Assembly: GCF_040151475.1 (NCBI RefSeq)
Contig: NZ_JBDKWG010000108.1
Location: 1-64,000 of the forward strand
Length of the DNA: 64,000 bases
Direction: 5' to 3'
DNA from: CAXBNB01 sp040151475
GTDB lineage: Bacteria; Bacteroidota; Bacteroidia; Cytophagales; Cyclobacteriaceae
Part shown: one piece after another, positions 53,435-62,850 of the stretch
How positions within the stretch are numbered: the stretch's first letter is position 1
How the letters are laid out: every line of letters begins with the position of its first letter
The notes under the pieces: model-generated
The model's database searches: none
Told to the model about the DNA's origin: nothing
What the model saw: only the letters and a program-made list of their open reading frames with translations
Position numbers and translations under genes: made by a program

Positions 53435-56299
53435 TTGAAAAATCAGTCGTTTTTAGAGTCTCTTGCCAAAAGGTGTTATGATGAATATGGGCAAAATGCG
53501 GATCAGCTTACCATTATTTTTCCCAACAGAAGGGCTGGCTTGTTTTTCAGAAAGCATTTGAGTAAGCTTACTGCCAAGCCTGTTTGGAGTCCGCAGATTG
53601 TGAGCCTGGAGGATTTCATTATTTCTAAAAGCGACCTGACACCTGCCGATCAGCTTCAGGCACTTTTTATTTTATACTCTGTGTATAAAAAGCTCATTAA
53701 AAATGCTGAGGGGTTTGATAAGTTTTTCTTCTGGGGTGAAATGATACTCAAAGACTTCAATGAACTAGACAGTTATCTCATCAATTCCCAACATATTTTT
53801 ACGATAATACAATCACAAAAAGAACTGGATGAGTCCTTTTACTTTCTTTCCGAAGAAGATCAAAAAGTGATCAAGTCTTTTTGGTCTGGTTTTTTACCCA
53901 AGGCATCCAAGACCCAATCTACTTTTTTAAGTACCTGGAAAATACTGAATGAGTTGTATCAGAAATTTCGAGAAGTACTGAAAACGGAACAGATCGCTTA
54001 TAAAGGAATGATCTATCGTGAAGTGGCAGAGCAAATTGTTGAGAGGGCGGGTCAAAATGATGATGGAGAATATTGGTTTGCGGGGTTTAATGCCCTGACT
54101 GCTTCAGAAGAACGGATAATTAAGTATTACCTACAGGAAAAGAAAGCGCAATTGATTTGGGATGTGGATGCTTATTATCTCAAAGATGAGTATCAGGAAT
54201 CCGGATATTTTTTCAGGCAATATCAAAAAGATGCTGTTTTCAAAAATACATTTCCCGAGGAAATACCGAATAAAATTGATAGTCAATCGAAACGGGTGGA
54301 GGTAATATCGGTATCGCTGGGAGAGGGGCAGGTGAAGGCAGTAGGGGAGAGCTTGGAAGAGTTGGCTGCTAATGGCTTCAGTGAGGAGAATACGGTGATA
54401 GTGTTGCCGGATGAAAACCTTTTGCTACCGCTTTTAAATTCAATCCCCAAATCGGTGGAGAAGGTGAATATTACGATGGGTTATCCGTTGAAAAATTCAC
54501 GCTACTTTTCATTCTTCGAATCGCTATTGAATTTGCATGTCAATAGCAGAAGTGGAAAGGACGATCAAAAGTATCATTACTTCAAGCATGTGTTGTCGTT
54601 GTTGAATCATGAGGTATGTCAGATGCATTTTGCAACTGAAGTTGATGATTTGGTAGGTTACATACATGAAAATAACAGGGTAAACCTGACTATTCAGGAA
54701 ATAGAAGAAAAAAGTCCGGTGCTGACAGCTTTTTTTACACATCAGGAAAATGCCGCAGAGGTGCTGTTTTATTTTGAAAAATTGATCGATCAGTTCATGG
54801 ATCAGGAGAGATCAACACTGGATAAGTCAGTGCTTTTTCATCTGAGACTAGCCTTAAAAAACATTCTGAATACTGCCACTCAATATGACATAAAGCTTGA
54901 AATTGACGTGCTTTTCAGGATTTTCAAACAAATAGGAGGCAGTACCAAAGTGCCATTTACCGGAGAGCCCTTGGAAGGCATTCAGATCATGGGGGTGCTG
55001 GAAACCAGAAACCTGGATTTCGAAAATGTATTTATCTTGTCTATGAACGAGGGCACTTTTCCTGCCGATAGCAGCAACAGTTCTTTTATTCCATTCAACA
55101 TAAGAAAAGCATTTGACCTGCCTGTAGCAGAGCACCATGACGCCCTCCAATCTTACCTTTTTTACAGGTTGTTGCAAAATGCCGACAATGTGAGCATGTA
55201 TTACAATAACATTTCGGAGTTCAATCACAGCGGAGAACTGAGCCGATTAGTGAAACAGCTTGCTTTTGAATCGAACCTGAAAATTGAGAGAAAGTCTCTG
55301 GTAAACCCGGTAAAAGCAACAGTTGTAAAACCGATAACTATCGAAAAAAACAATTCTGTTTTGGATTTGCTCAATGAGTACCTGGTAAATGACGACAATA
55401 AATTTACCCGATTGTCTCCTTCGGCACTGAATACCTATCTTGACTGTAGGCTCAAGTTTTATTTCAGGTATATTGAAAAAATATATGAACCTGAGGAAGT
55501 AACGGATGACCTTGATCCGGCTTTGTTTGGTAACCTGCTACACACCTCTATGGAATACCTGTATCAGGCGTATTCTGATGACGAGGAAAGAATAGTTGTG
55601 GCATCTGATTTTTCTTCCATCAGGAATTTAATTTCTCCGGCCATTGAATTTGCTTTTGCGCAGCACAAAATGAGTGATACCAATCAAGGGAGTCAAAACG
55701 GACGAAGTATCATTGCTGGCAGGGTGATTAGAAAGTATATAGAAGCTATTTTGAAATATGATGAAGCGTATGCTCCTTTTAATGTCAAGGCACTGGAGGC
55801 AGGGTCAAAAGACGGATATGTGCTTGATTTGCCGATAGAAGTGAATGGTGAGAAGGTTGCAGTGGCGTTGAAAGGTGTAATAGACAGGATCGACGAAAAG
55901 GGAGGGATTGTTAGGGTTTTGGATTACAAATCAGGAAGAGATGAGCGCAGGTTTGGGAAAATGGAAAGCCTCTTTGATAGAAAAAGTACGTCTCGAAACA
56001 AGGCCGTGATGCAGGTGTTTTATTATTGTTTGCTCTACAAGGCACGCCACCCTCAGGAGGCTGTTCAGCTCACCCCGGGCATATTTAACAGCAGGGATAT
56101 TTTCTCAAATGATTTTGATGTGAAAATCAAATACGGCAAATCTGATGTGGAAGACTTTACTGAAGTGGAAGCAGAATATACCGATCTGCTCAAAGAGTTT
56201 GTTGGTGAAATATTTGACCCTGAAGTACCTTTTGACCAAACAGACGATACTAAAAAATGTGCCTTTTGCCCGTATGTAGGGATTTGTATGAGGGGGTGA
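53435..56299 (+). CDS. AddB-like PD-(D/E)XK nuclease
   Basis: The 954-residue protein resembles AddB/RecB-type double-strand-break repair nucleases: an inactive helicase-like N-terminal part beginning LTIIFPNRRAGLFFRKH and FLQMNEGTFPADS-like motifs in the middle, then a C-terminal nuclease domain (about 660-954) with GVIDRIDEKG, VLDYKSGRDERR and the iron-sulfur cysteines in YLDCRLKFYF and CAFCPYVGIC. The start is TTG at 53435 because no ATG is found before the first conserved strand. The AddA partner is not in the window. It is divergent from the adhesin. Confidence 0.85.
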   Translation: MKNQSFLESLAKRCYDEYGQNADQLTIIFPNRRAGLFFRKHLSKLTAKPVWSPQIVSLEDFIISKSDLTPADQLQALFILYSVYKKLIKNAEGFDKFFFWGEMILKDFNELDSYLINSQHIFTIIQSQKELDESFYFLSEEDQKVIKSFWSGFLPKASKTQSTFLSTWKILNELYQKFREVLKTEQIAYKGMIYREVAEQIVERAGQNDDGEYWFAGFNALTASEERIIKYYLQEKKAQLIWDVDAYYLKDEYQESGYFFRQYQKDAVFKNTFPEEIPNKIDSQSKRVEVISVSLGEGQVKAVGESLEELAANGFSEENTVIVLPDENLLLPLLNSIPKSVEKVNITMGYPLKNSRYFSFFESLLNLHVNSRSGKDDQKYHYFKHVLSLLNHEVCQMHFATEVDDLVGYIHENNRVNLTIQEIEEKSPVLTAFFTHQENAAEVLFYFEKLIDQFMDQERSTLDKSVLFHLRLALKNILNTATQYDIKLEIDVLFRIFKQIGGSTKVPFTGEPLEGIQIMGVLETRNLDFENVFILSMNEGTFPADSSNSSFIPFNIRKAFDLPVAEHHDALQSYLFYRLLQNADNVSMYYNNISEFNHSGELSRLVKQLAFESNLKIERKSLVNPVKATVVKPITIEKNNSVLDLLNEYLVNDDNKFTRLSPSALNTYLDCRLKFYFRYIEKIYEPEEVTDDLDPALFGNLLHTSMEYLYQAYSDDEERIVVASDFSSIRNLISPAIEFAFAQHKMSDTNQGSQNGRSIIAGRVIRKYIEAILKYDEAYAPFNVKALEAGSKDGYVLDLPIEVNGEKVAVALKGVIDRIDEKGGIVRVLDYKSGRDERRFGKMESLFDRKSTSRNKAVMQVFYYCLLYKARHPQEAVQLTPGIFNSRDIFSNDFDVKIKYGKSDVEDFTEVEAEYTDLLKEFVGEIFDPEVPFDQTDDTKKCAFCPYVGICMRG

Positions 56300-56388
56300 T
56301 TTTTATAGTTGATGGATATAGTCCTTTTAACAGTGCATTTATCTCATGTTTGAATAATATAAAAAGAAGAAATCAATGAATAATTCAT

Positions 56389-56396
56389 TAGATTTG
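56389..56396 (+). promoter_or_regulatory. Possible -7 box for the thioredoxin-fold lipoprotein
   Basis: TAGATTTG, perfect to TAnnTTTG, 24 nt before the ATG at 56420; no good -33 partner is seen. Confidence 0.3.
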
Positions 56397-56419
56397 GTAT
56401 TACCATAAGTGACATTATT

Positions 56420-57577
56420 ATGGACAAAATTATCATTTACTCGCTCCTTATTTTCATGATTGGGTGTCAATCTGAAGAGGAAAGCATTCTTTCAAGAATC
56501 GCAGAAAATTTAATTCAAACAAAACAACTTGCATGTTCTTATTCTTTTCAGCAAGTAATTCCAGACATGCCAGATGCAAACTGGGAAGCAGAGGGAAAAG
56601 TGGCATTTGACTTTACCCAGGAAAATGCACTTCATTCAAACATTTACATTGAAAGAAAAGGTGAAAATGGATTTAAAAGATTATTTGTAAGTGATACTTT
56701 GACCGACATAAAATCAGAAACATCAACCTTAGTCAAATCTGCTAGCACCGATAGGAATTGGCTTTACGGAAATTTGGCTCTTTATTTTTTGCCTTTTGAA
56801 CTTAGGGAAGTACTGCCAAGCATAGCAAATGACTCGACAGCCAAGATAGTGCAGGCAAAGGACACGATTATATATGGTATTGAAGCGACTCAGGTTAAAT
56901 TTGAGTTGGAGAAATCCATAGTTGCTGGACAACTTATGGAAGCAAAGAGTACTAAAAACAGGTATAGTCTCACAGTAAGAAAGAAAGATTTACTGCCTAT
57001 CGCATGGGAAGTTTTCTTAGAAAACGGTGGTAGTATCAAGACATCATTTGCAAATTTAAGTACCTCTGTTTCTGATTCAACCTGGGAAATATTGGATCAA
57101 CAAAGCCAATATCTTGTTTTATCGGGTAAAGAATACAATTTAAGACAGCAAAAAACATTGGATAGCCAAGTAGGTCAAAAAATGACTGACTGGAGATTGC
57201 CATCAATTGAAGGAGACACATTGACCAATCATTTCTTTGAGAAGAAACTTACGCTGTACGAGTTCTTTTTTGTTGGTTGTATTGGGTCAGTCAAAGCAAA
57301 GCCCTATATCGATAGTCTAAAAAGGGAATTTCAAGAAGATCTTCAGGTTTTGAACATTGAAACACAGGGTTTTTCAAAGAAAGGCGTCCAGTCATTTGCT
57401 GAAAGATTCCATTTAAGCACACCAATCCTTTATGACGGCAAGGAACTTGCCAATCAATTAGGTGTCAAGGGATGCCCTACATTCATATTAGTTGACGAAA
57501 CAGGAACAATAGTTCATGCAGGTTTTGGACAGGTTGAGAAAATTAAAAAACTAATCGAGGAAAGATTAAGAATATAA
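56420..57577 (+). CDS. TlpA-like thioredoxin-fold lipoprotein with monothiol site
   Basis: The 385-residue lipoprotein (lipobox FMIGC) has an N-terminal domain (about 25-240) of unknown fold and a C-terminal thioredoxin-fold domain (about 245-385) like TlpA/AlkHP peroxiredoxins. The expected CxxC is CIGS (C287 to S290), so the resolving Cys is missing, but a Cys precedes the cis-Pro (C352 in VKGCPTF). Such a site could reduce by a mixed disulfide or bind a ligand rather than catalyse the usual dithiol reaction. It is separate from its neighbours. Confidence 0.75.
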   Translation: MDKIIIYSLLIFMIGCQSEEESILSRIAENLIQTKQLACSYSFQQVIPDMPDANWEAEGKVAFDFTQENALHSNIYIERKGENGFKRLFVSDTLTDIKSETSTLVKSASTDRNWLYGNLALYFLPFELREVLPSIANDSTAKIVQAKDTIIYGIEATQVKFELEKSIVAGQLMEAKSTKNRYSLTVRKKDLLPIAWEVFLENGGSIKTSFANLSTSVSDSTWEILDQQSQYLVLSGKEYNLRQQKTLDSQVGQKMTDWRLPSIEGDTLTNHFFEKKLTLYEFFFVGCIGSVKAKPYIDSLKREFQEDLQVLNIETQGFSKKGVQSFAERFHLSTPILYDGKELANQLGVKGCPTFILVDETGTIVHAGFGQVEKIKKLIEERLRI

Positions 57578-57731
57578 CAGGCACTAAAATGAATATGCGA
57601 ACTGAGCTTTTAGAAAGGACAATGCAAACCAGAAACTTTGGTGCTTTTAGCCAATGGGACGCATACTCATTTTAGTTGGCCGTTGTACAAACAAAAAATA
57701 TAGAACCAGTATATTAAATAAAACAGGAACT

Positions 57732-58385
57732 ATGAAAAAATCAATTTTCACGATCATCTTAGCATTATTAATCGTACAGATTTCTTATTCTCAGAAGGAC
57801 AAAAAAAAGTCAAATAACTCAATATCGGATCCGATAGAAATTAAACTTGATAATGTCGCTTTTGATGAAGATTCCTATATGAGTATATTAGATTCTGAAA
57901 ACAAGGCCATTGCATATTTTGATCGGTTTGAAAACAAAAGTTGTGCTGTTAAATCTGCCAAACTATTCAATTTGGACAATGAATTGATTTATGTTCTGGT
58001 TCCTTTGATTTCTAATCAGGGGTTTGAAATCCATTTGAAGGATGCAAATAATGTACGGGGATATATAAAAACGATTGCAAAGCCAGGTGGATTTAAGCTT
58101 ATATATGATTCAGATATCAGTTATTTTCTAAAGCCATATGATTTTGAAATCTCAACAGAAATTGGAATTGGAAAAGTGAGTGTTAGTGAGTATGTCAAAT
58201 ATGAAGGTATAAATGTAATGGCATATAAGACCAGTGCCTCAGCTACTTCAGGAGTCAAAGTGACTCCATTTATAACAAGCAAGATGTTTTACTTAGAGAA
58301 TAAACTGGATGCTGCGAATTGGGCACTAATCCTTCAATTAATAAGTGAGTTGTCTTTTGAGTCGTCTAAGGTAAAAAAATATTAG
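57732..58385 (+). CDS. Hypothetical exported protein
   Basis: The 217-residue product has a clean signal peptide (residues 1-20, cleavage near ISYSQK) followed by a basic stretch and a mixed beta domain (EIKLDNVAFDEDSYMSIL, YFLKPYDFEISTEIG). The ATG at 57732 was chosen as it gives the complete leader; a longer reading frame begins at 57654. No family recognised. Confidence 0.65.
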   Translation: MKKSIFTIILALLIVQISYSQKDKKKSNNSISDPIEIKLDNVAFDEDSYMSILDSENKAIAYFDRFENKSCAVKSAKLFNLDNELIYVLVPLISNQGFEIHLKDANNVRGYIKTIAKPGGFKLIYDSDISYFLKPYDFEISTEIGIGKVSVSEYVKYEGINVMAYKTSASATSGVKVTPFITSKMFYLENKLDAANWALILQLISELSFESSKVKKY

Positions 58386-58683
58386 TAAATGTATTTTTTA
58401 CAACACTAATACAGTTCCAGTTCTGAGCTTATCTGATCTTAATCATTAACTAAAAATACCACCTAATAGTTGTTTTGTTGGTATTAGCCCATGTTTCAGC
58501 CAAAGGGGTTCTTAAATCAGAATTCACGTATATTTAGGATCATCGCTATGCTTCAATATCATTAAGAAGTATTGTTGGTTTTTATGAGGTACGGTTATTA
58601 TTTTTGATTCTGTCGGCTTTCTCTCTTGTTGGAGATATCTGTGCCACACAACTAAATAAATTATTTGATTAACAATTAAAAAA

Positions 58684-59328
58684 ATGAAGACATTAACAAA
58701 AGAAATGCAATCTGCTATAACTCCCGCTAAGGCGATAGAATTGTTGAAAGAGGGCAACAAGCGATTTGTAAATAACCTGAAAATTAACCGTAATCTTTTG
58801 CAGCAGGCAAATGAAACATCAGACGGTCAGCATCCATTTGCTGTTATTCTTAGCTGTATTGACAGCAGGACGTCAGCCGAGTTGATTTTTGATCAGGGTC
58901 TTGGCGATATTTTTAGTGTTCGTGTTGCTGGCAACATCATCAACGAAGACATTTTGGGAAGTATGGAATTTGGTTGCAAATTGGCTGGCTCAAAGATCAT
59001 CGTTGTACTGGGGCATACCAGATGTGGAGCTGTAAAAGGTGCTTGCGACCATGTTGAAATGGGCAACCTGACGGCTTTGTTAACTAAACTTAGACCTGCC
59101 GTTGACGATGAGACTATCACCACTGAAAATCGTAATTCCGGTAACCCGGAATTTGTTGAAAATGTTTCGACTATTAATGTAAAAAGGACTGTTAAGTCAA
59201 TAATGGAGAGGAGTCCTATCTTGAAAGAAATGATCGAAAGTGGACAGATTGGAATAGTAGGAGCAACGCATGATATTACTACTGGTCATGTAACATTTTA
59301 TCCTGATACTACTACGCTTGCTGTTTGA
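58684..59328 (+). CDS. Beta-carbonic anhydrase
   Basis: The 214-residue zinc enzyme interconverts CO2 and bicarbonate. It keeps the zinc ligands C58 (in LSCIDSRTS), H111 and C114 (in GHTRCGAVKG), and the D60/R62 dyad, and the VRVAGNI loop. There is no signal peptide, so it is cytoplasmic. The 58386-58683 region in front has no clear promoter, but the AT-rich leader is typical of the phylum. Confidence 0.95.
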   Translation: MKTLTKEMQSAITPAKAIELLKEGNKRFVNNLKINRNLLQQANETSDGQHPFAVILSCIDSRTSAELIFDQGLGDIFSVRVAGNIINEDILGSMEFGCKLAGSKIIVVLGHTRCGAVKGACDHVEMGNLTALLTKLRPAVDDETITTENRNSGNPEFVENVSTINVKRTVKSIMERSPILKEMIESGQIGIVGATHDITTGHVTFYPDTTTLAV

Positions 59329-59337
59329 TATAAGTAA

Positions 59338-59364
59338 GGAAACCGATATACTCTGGTGGTTTCC
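59338..59364 (+). terminator. Weak stem-loop after the carbonic anhydrase gene
   Basis: GGAAACC (59338-59344) pairs with GGTTTCC (59358-59364). No T-run, so termination is uncertain. The gap from 59329 to 59485 shows no gene that I can support. Confidence 0.35.
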
Positions 59365-59485
59365 ACCTGGGTATATTCACCTGCTTCCTCAATCAGGTGC
59401 CAAAGACAAAAAGAGGGTACTATTAGTACGTGAAGCCACTTTTGAGAGTAAATATGGCTTTAAAATGATTGTGAATTGGATAAAC

Positions 59486-62323
59486 TTAGATTGTTTTCAC
59501 CAAAGATTCTTCCACTTCCCGGTTAAACCTCTTTTTGTACTGTTTTTTGAAATTGGTTACGTTTTTCATACCAATACTTTTGGCTGCTTCAGAGGCATTT
59601 TTCACTTGTTTGTTTTTTACGAGGTGTTCAAGGTATTGCCAACGTACTTCTTTGATATAGTCGTAGGGGGTAAGGCTGGTTAGTTTTTTGATCATTCTAT
59701 ACACCTTTCTTTCACTGGCTGCCATTGCATCAGCCAAATGGAGTACTGATAGATTGGAATCATCAATCCTGTTCAAAACAAGTTTTTCTATTTTTTCCAG
59801 CAACTCTTTTTCCAGGTCTCCAATCAGATTGGTGTCGTTGAAAATAAGTGGTGAAATCTGGTTTCCGTTATTCCGATTATTGTTTAGTAAATTGTTTATT
59901 CTCAGAAAAAGTTCGACACGATTAAACGGTTTGTGAAGGATATCATTTACTCCTGAAGAAAGAACTTTGAAGCGATCGTCATCTGTATTTCTGGCTGATA
60001 CTACCAGTACGGGAATTTTTCTGTAGGCTTCATTCTCCTGCATTTTTTTCAAAAGCTCAAATCCATCCATCCAAGGCATCATCAGGTCGGTTATTACAAG
60101 GTCAATAGGTTCTTTAGCCAATATTCCGAGTGCTTTCAGTCCGTTTTCGGCTTCAATTACATTGTATTTATCATCAATCAATCCTTTGATATATTCCCTT
60201 ACTTCCGGATGATCTTCTACGATCAGTATTTTTTTGTAATCCCCATTTTTGGAGTTCAGGAGGCTGATTTCTATAGGGTTGTCTTTTTGGTAAGTCTTTT
60301 CCCAAAGCTCGGCCCACAGTGAATTTTTCTGAGTAATATAATCTGATTGCTCAGGAACTATCCCTTCCCCTTCAATATTGGTATAGTTCAGCAATACTGA
60401 AAAAGTAGTTCCAATTCCGGATTTACTTTTTACCTCAATGCTACCGTCGTGTAGTTTTACCAATTCTTTTACAAGAGCCAGGCCTACTCCTAACCCTTCA
60501 TACACATGGTACTTGTTTTCAGGAGACTGGTAGTAGCGATCAAAAATATATGGCAGGCTAGACTCTGGTATGCCTTCTCCGGTATCTACTATGTTGATAC
60601 ATATATTCTCTTTAACTATTTCCAAAGACACAGTTACCGTATCATTTTGTTTTGAATGTTTTAGAGCATTTGATACCAAATTGTAAATTATCTTTTCAAA
60701 CTGATAAGGATCTATCGCCAGATTGGTATTTTCATCAATTCCTGATTTAAACTCTATATTTATTTTTTTAAATTCTGCCGTTGATCTGAACATGCTTACC
60801 AACATGTTCAGATAAGGTTTGATTTTTACCACTACGGGTTTTATCTGTATTTTACCTTCTTCCAGCTTTGTCAATTCATTGATTTCATCGGTTAGATATA
60901 AGAGCCTTTGTGCATTTTTATGGGCTACATCCAGATACTCTTTGGACTTCATAGTCAGGAAATTTTCTTCATGGTTGATTACTTCTTCCTGATTGCCAAT
61001 GATGATACTCAAAGGACTTCTTAAGTCGTGCGATATATTGGAGAAAAACCGGGATTTGGCCATATCAAGTGCTTCCAGTTTTTTGGATTGCTCTTCGATC
61101 ACTTTTTTATCTTTCAGAGCCTGATCTCTCTGACTACTGATGAGAATGTTGAGTTTTTTTCTTACAGATGCGGAGCGGTATGCCGCCACCGCTATAATCA
61201 GAAATAATAAGATTCCGATTGCTGATACTATTATTATGGTTTTTTGTCTTTCAATAATCAATTTATCCAATTCGGCTTGCTGTTTCAAAAGCTGTGTTTC
61301 CACCTCTTGCTTTTCTGCTTTATATTGAGCCCTCATTTCCTCTATTTTCCGCGTGGATTCTTCATTGAAAATAGAATCTCGTTTGTGAATATGATCCATG
61401 TACAGAATCAAGGCCTTTTCGTGTTGTCCCTTTTGTTGATAAATGAGGGATAGGTTTTCCAGGATCTTACGTTCATCATTTTTCAGTTCGTATTTTCTGG
61501 AAGCTTCAAGTGCTTCAAGTGCATATTTTTCCGCATTGTCAAGGTCATTTTTTTGCCTGTATATTTTAGCGATATTATTGAGGCTAAAAGTCATGGCTCC
61601 ATAGTTATTTATCTTTTTGGTGTCTTTGTATGACAAAAAGAAATACTCAAGGGCTTTGTCCAAATCTCCCTTGAGTCTGTGGAGTTCTGCTATATCAGCG
61701 TTGGACGTTATAATGCCGTTGGTGTCGTTTAAGTCCTCTCTGATTTTTCTGGTTTTAAGGAAATAATCTTCCGCTTTATCGTATTGTTCTATCCGGCTAT
61801 AAGTCCTGCCTAAGTTTAGGTAACAATAGGCCAACATTCCATTGTTGTTAAGCTTCGAAGCAGGTTTAATCGCATTTTCAAAATATTCTATTGCGCCTAC
61901 ATAGTTGGTCTGATAGATGTAAATATTTCCAATATTGATGAGAGAGTAACCTTCTTGTTCGAGGTTTTCAGCTTCTTCTGAAGCTTTTAAAGCTTCCACA
62001 AAATATTCAAAGGCTTTGGAGTAGTTACTTTGATTACGATATCCTATTCCGAGGTAGTTTAGACTTTGTATTTTACCATCTTCATAGCCTAGTGAGGTGG
62101 AAAGTTTATTGGCAAGACTGGCATAGTGAATAGTTGAATCACTATTTGCATTGCGATATTCCCAGGAGATTTGATTATACAAATCGGCTAATTCACGATT
62201 TTTAGATGAATTTATCAGTTGTTTAAGGCTATCCGTTTTGGTTCGTGAAGATTCATTTCCGCACAGGTCAGGTACAGGAAGAAAACATACGACAACTAAA
62301 AATAGAACTAAAATCCGAATCAT
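59486..62323 (-). CDS. Hybrid two-component system regulator with TPR sensor and AraC output
   Basis: The 945-residue protein has a signal peptide, a periplasmic TPR region (about 45-330, repeats with YxNLGxxY-type helices), a coiled coil, a membrane helix (about 365-385), HisKA with H432 in NISHDLRSPL, HATPase_c with NALKHSKQN and GEGIPES, a receiver with D746 in VITDLMMPWMDG, and a C-terminal AraC-type helix-turn-helix (about 845-945, ending KSIGMKNVTNFKKQY). The TTG at 62332 also opens the frame; ATG 62323 is preferred. It is a one-protein two-component system; its signal and regulon are unknown. Confidence 0.93.
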   Translation of the reverse strand: MIRILVLFLVVVCFLPVPDLCGNESSRTKTDSLKQLINSSKNRELADLYNQISWEYRNANSDSTIHYASLANKLSTSLGYEDGKIQSLNYLGIGYRNQSNYSKAFEYFVEALKASEEAENLEQEGYSLINIGNIYIYQTNYVGAIEYFENAIKPASKLNNNGMLAYCYLNLGRTYSRIEQYDKAEDYFLKTRKIREDLNDTNGIITSNADIAELHRLKGDLDKALEYFFLSYKDTKKINNYGAMTFSLNNIAKIYRQKNDLDNAEKYALEALEASRKYELKNDERKILENLSLIYQQKGQHEKALILYMDHIHKRDSIFNEESTRKIEEMRAQYKAEKQEVETQLLKQQAELDKLIIERQKTIIIVSAIGILLFLIIAVAAYRSASVRKKLNILISSQRDQALKDKKVIEEQSKKLEALDMAKSRFFSNISHDLRSPLSIIIGNQEEVINHEENFLTMKSKEYLDVAHKNAQRLLYLTDEINELTKLEEGKIQIKPVVVKIKPYLNMLVSMFRSTAEFKKINIEFKSGIDENTNLAIDPYQFEKIIYNLVSNALKHSKQNDTVTVSLEIVKENICINIVDTGEGIPESSLPYIFDRYYQSPENKYHVYEGLGVGLALVKELVKLHDGSIEVKSKSGIGTTFSVLLNYTNIEGEGIVPEQSDYITQKNSLWAELWEKTYQKDNPIEISLLNSKNGDYKKILIVEDHPEVREYIKGLIDDKYNVIEAENGLKALGILAKEPIDLVITDLMMPWMDGFELLKKMQENEAYRKIPVLVVSARNTDDDRFKVLSSGVNDILHKPFNRVELFLRINNLLNNNRNNGNQISPLIFNDTNLIGDLEKELLEKIEKLVLNRIDDSNLSVLHLADAMAASERKVYRMIKKLTSLTPYDYIKEVRWQYLEHLVKNKQVKNASEAAKSIGMKNVTNFKKQYKKRFNREVEESLVKTI

Positions 62324-62549
62324 TTTTCTCAAATAATATTGAAAATTATAGCCTTATGGGTTCATAAACAAGTTCCTGAACTACATATCTTGTGCCATAT
62401 TTTAGTTAGGAATAATTTTACGCCGATGTGTGTTCGAAACTTGTATGTCAATCCGGATAAGTTAGTATTTCATTTTTTGAATAATCAGGATGACTATTGT
62501 AAAGTAAGATTGAAATTATATATTTACGGAAACTTTTTTCAGAACAGCC

Positions 62550-62711
62550 ATGGATAACAAAACCAGATCAACCTTAAAACTTGTCGCAATTTTAATAGTT
62601 CTCCTGATGGTAACCACGGAGCTTGGGTGGATCATAATCCCGTTTCTAATACCATATAAATTCTGGCTTCTTATTATTTCTTTCGGCCTATTGCTCGTAG
62701 CAACTAAGTAG
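62550..62711 (+). CDS. Tiny two-helix membrane protein
   Basis: The 53-residue frame (ATG 62550, stop TAG 62709-62711) encodes two hydrophobic segments, LVAILIVLLMVTTELGW and FWLLIISFGLLLVAT, after a short polar basic N-terminus. Too short for standard gene finders. No homologue is recognised, but composition and the two clean helices are convincing. It lies between the divergent kinase start (62323) and the convergent methyltransferase, with a T-rich leader. Confidence 0.6.
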   Translation: MDNKTRSTLKLVAILIVLLMVTTELGWIIIPFLIPYKFWLLIISFGLLLVATK

Positions 62712-62850
62712 AGTTTTGGTTAATTAAGGTGTTAATTGCACTTGACGCATAAACTCTATTTTGATAGTGATCGGTTAATTTCTAAAACCATTTCACGGAG
62801 TACTTACGTTGAAATTATTGAAATTTAAGTATTTAACTTTGTTTTAAATC

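Noticed and set aside
57640..57710. Sequence with short inverted repeats (GCCAA...TTGGC, TTGTACAA) that suggested an integron attC site or cassette remnant
   Set aside because: No conserved core sites in the expected order and no integrase or cassette array in view.
59318..59683. A 121-codon open frame after the carbonic anhydrase gene
   Set aside because: It overlaps the end of the kinase gene in antisense and has no conserved features.
62339..62557. A 72-codon frame between the kinase and the small membrane protein
   Set aside because: Starts with TTG, has irregular composition, and overlaps the start of the more convincing 53-residue frame.
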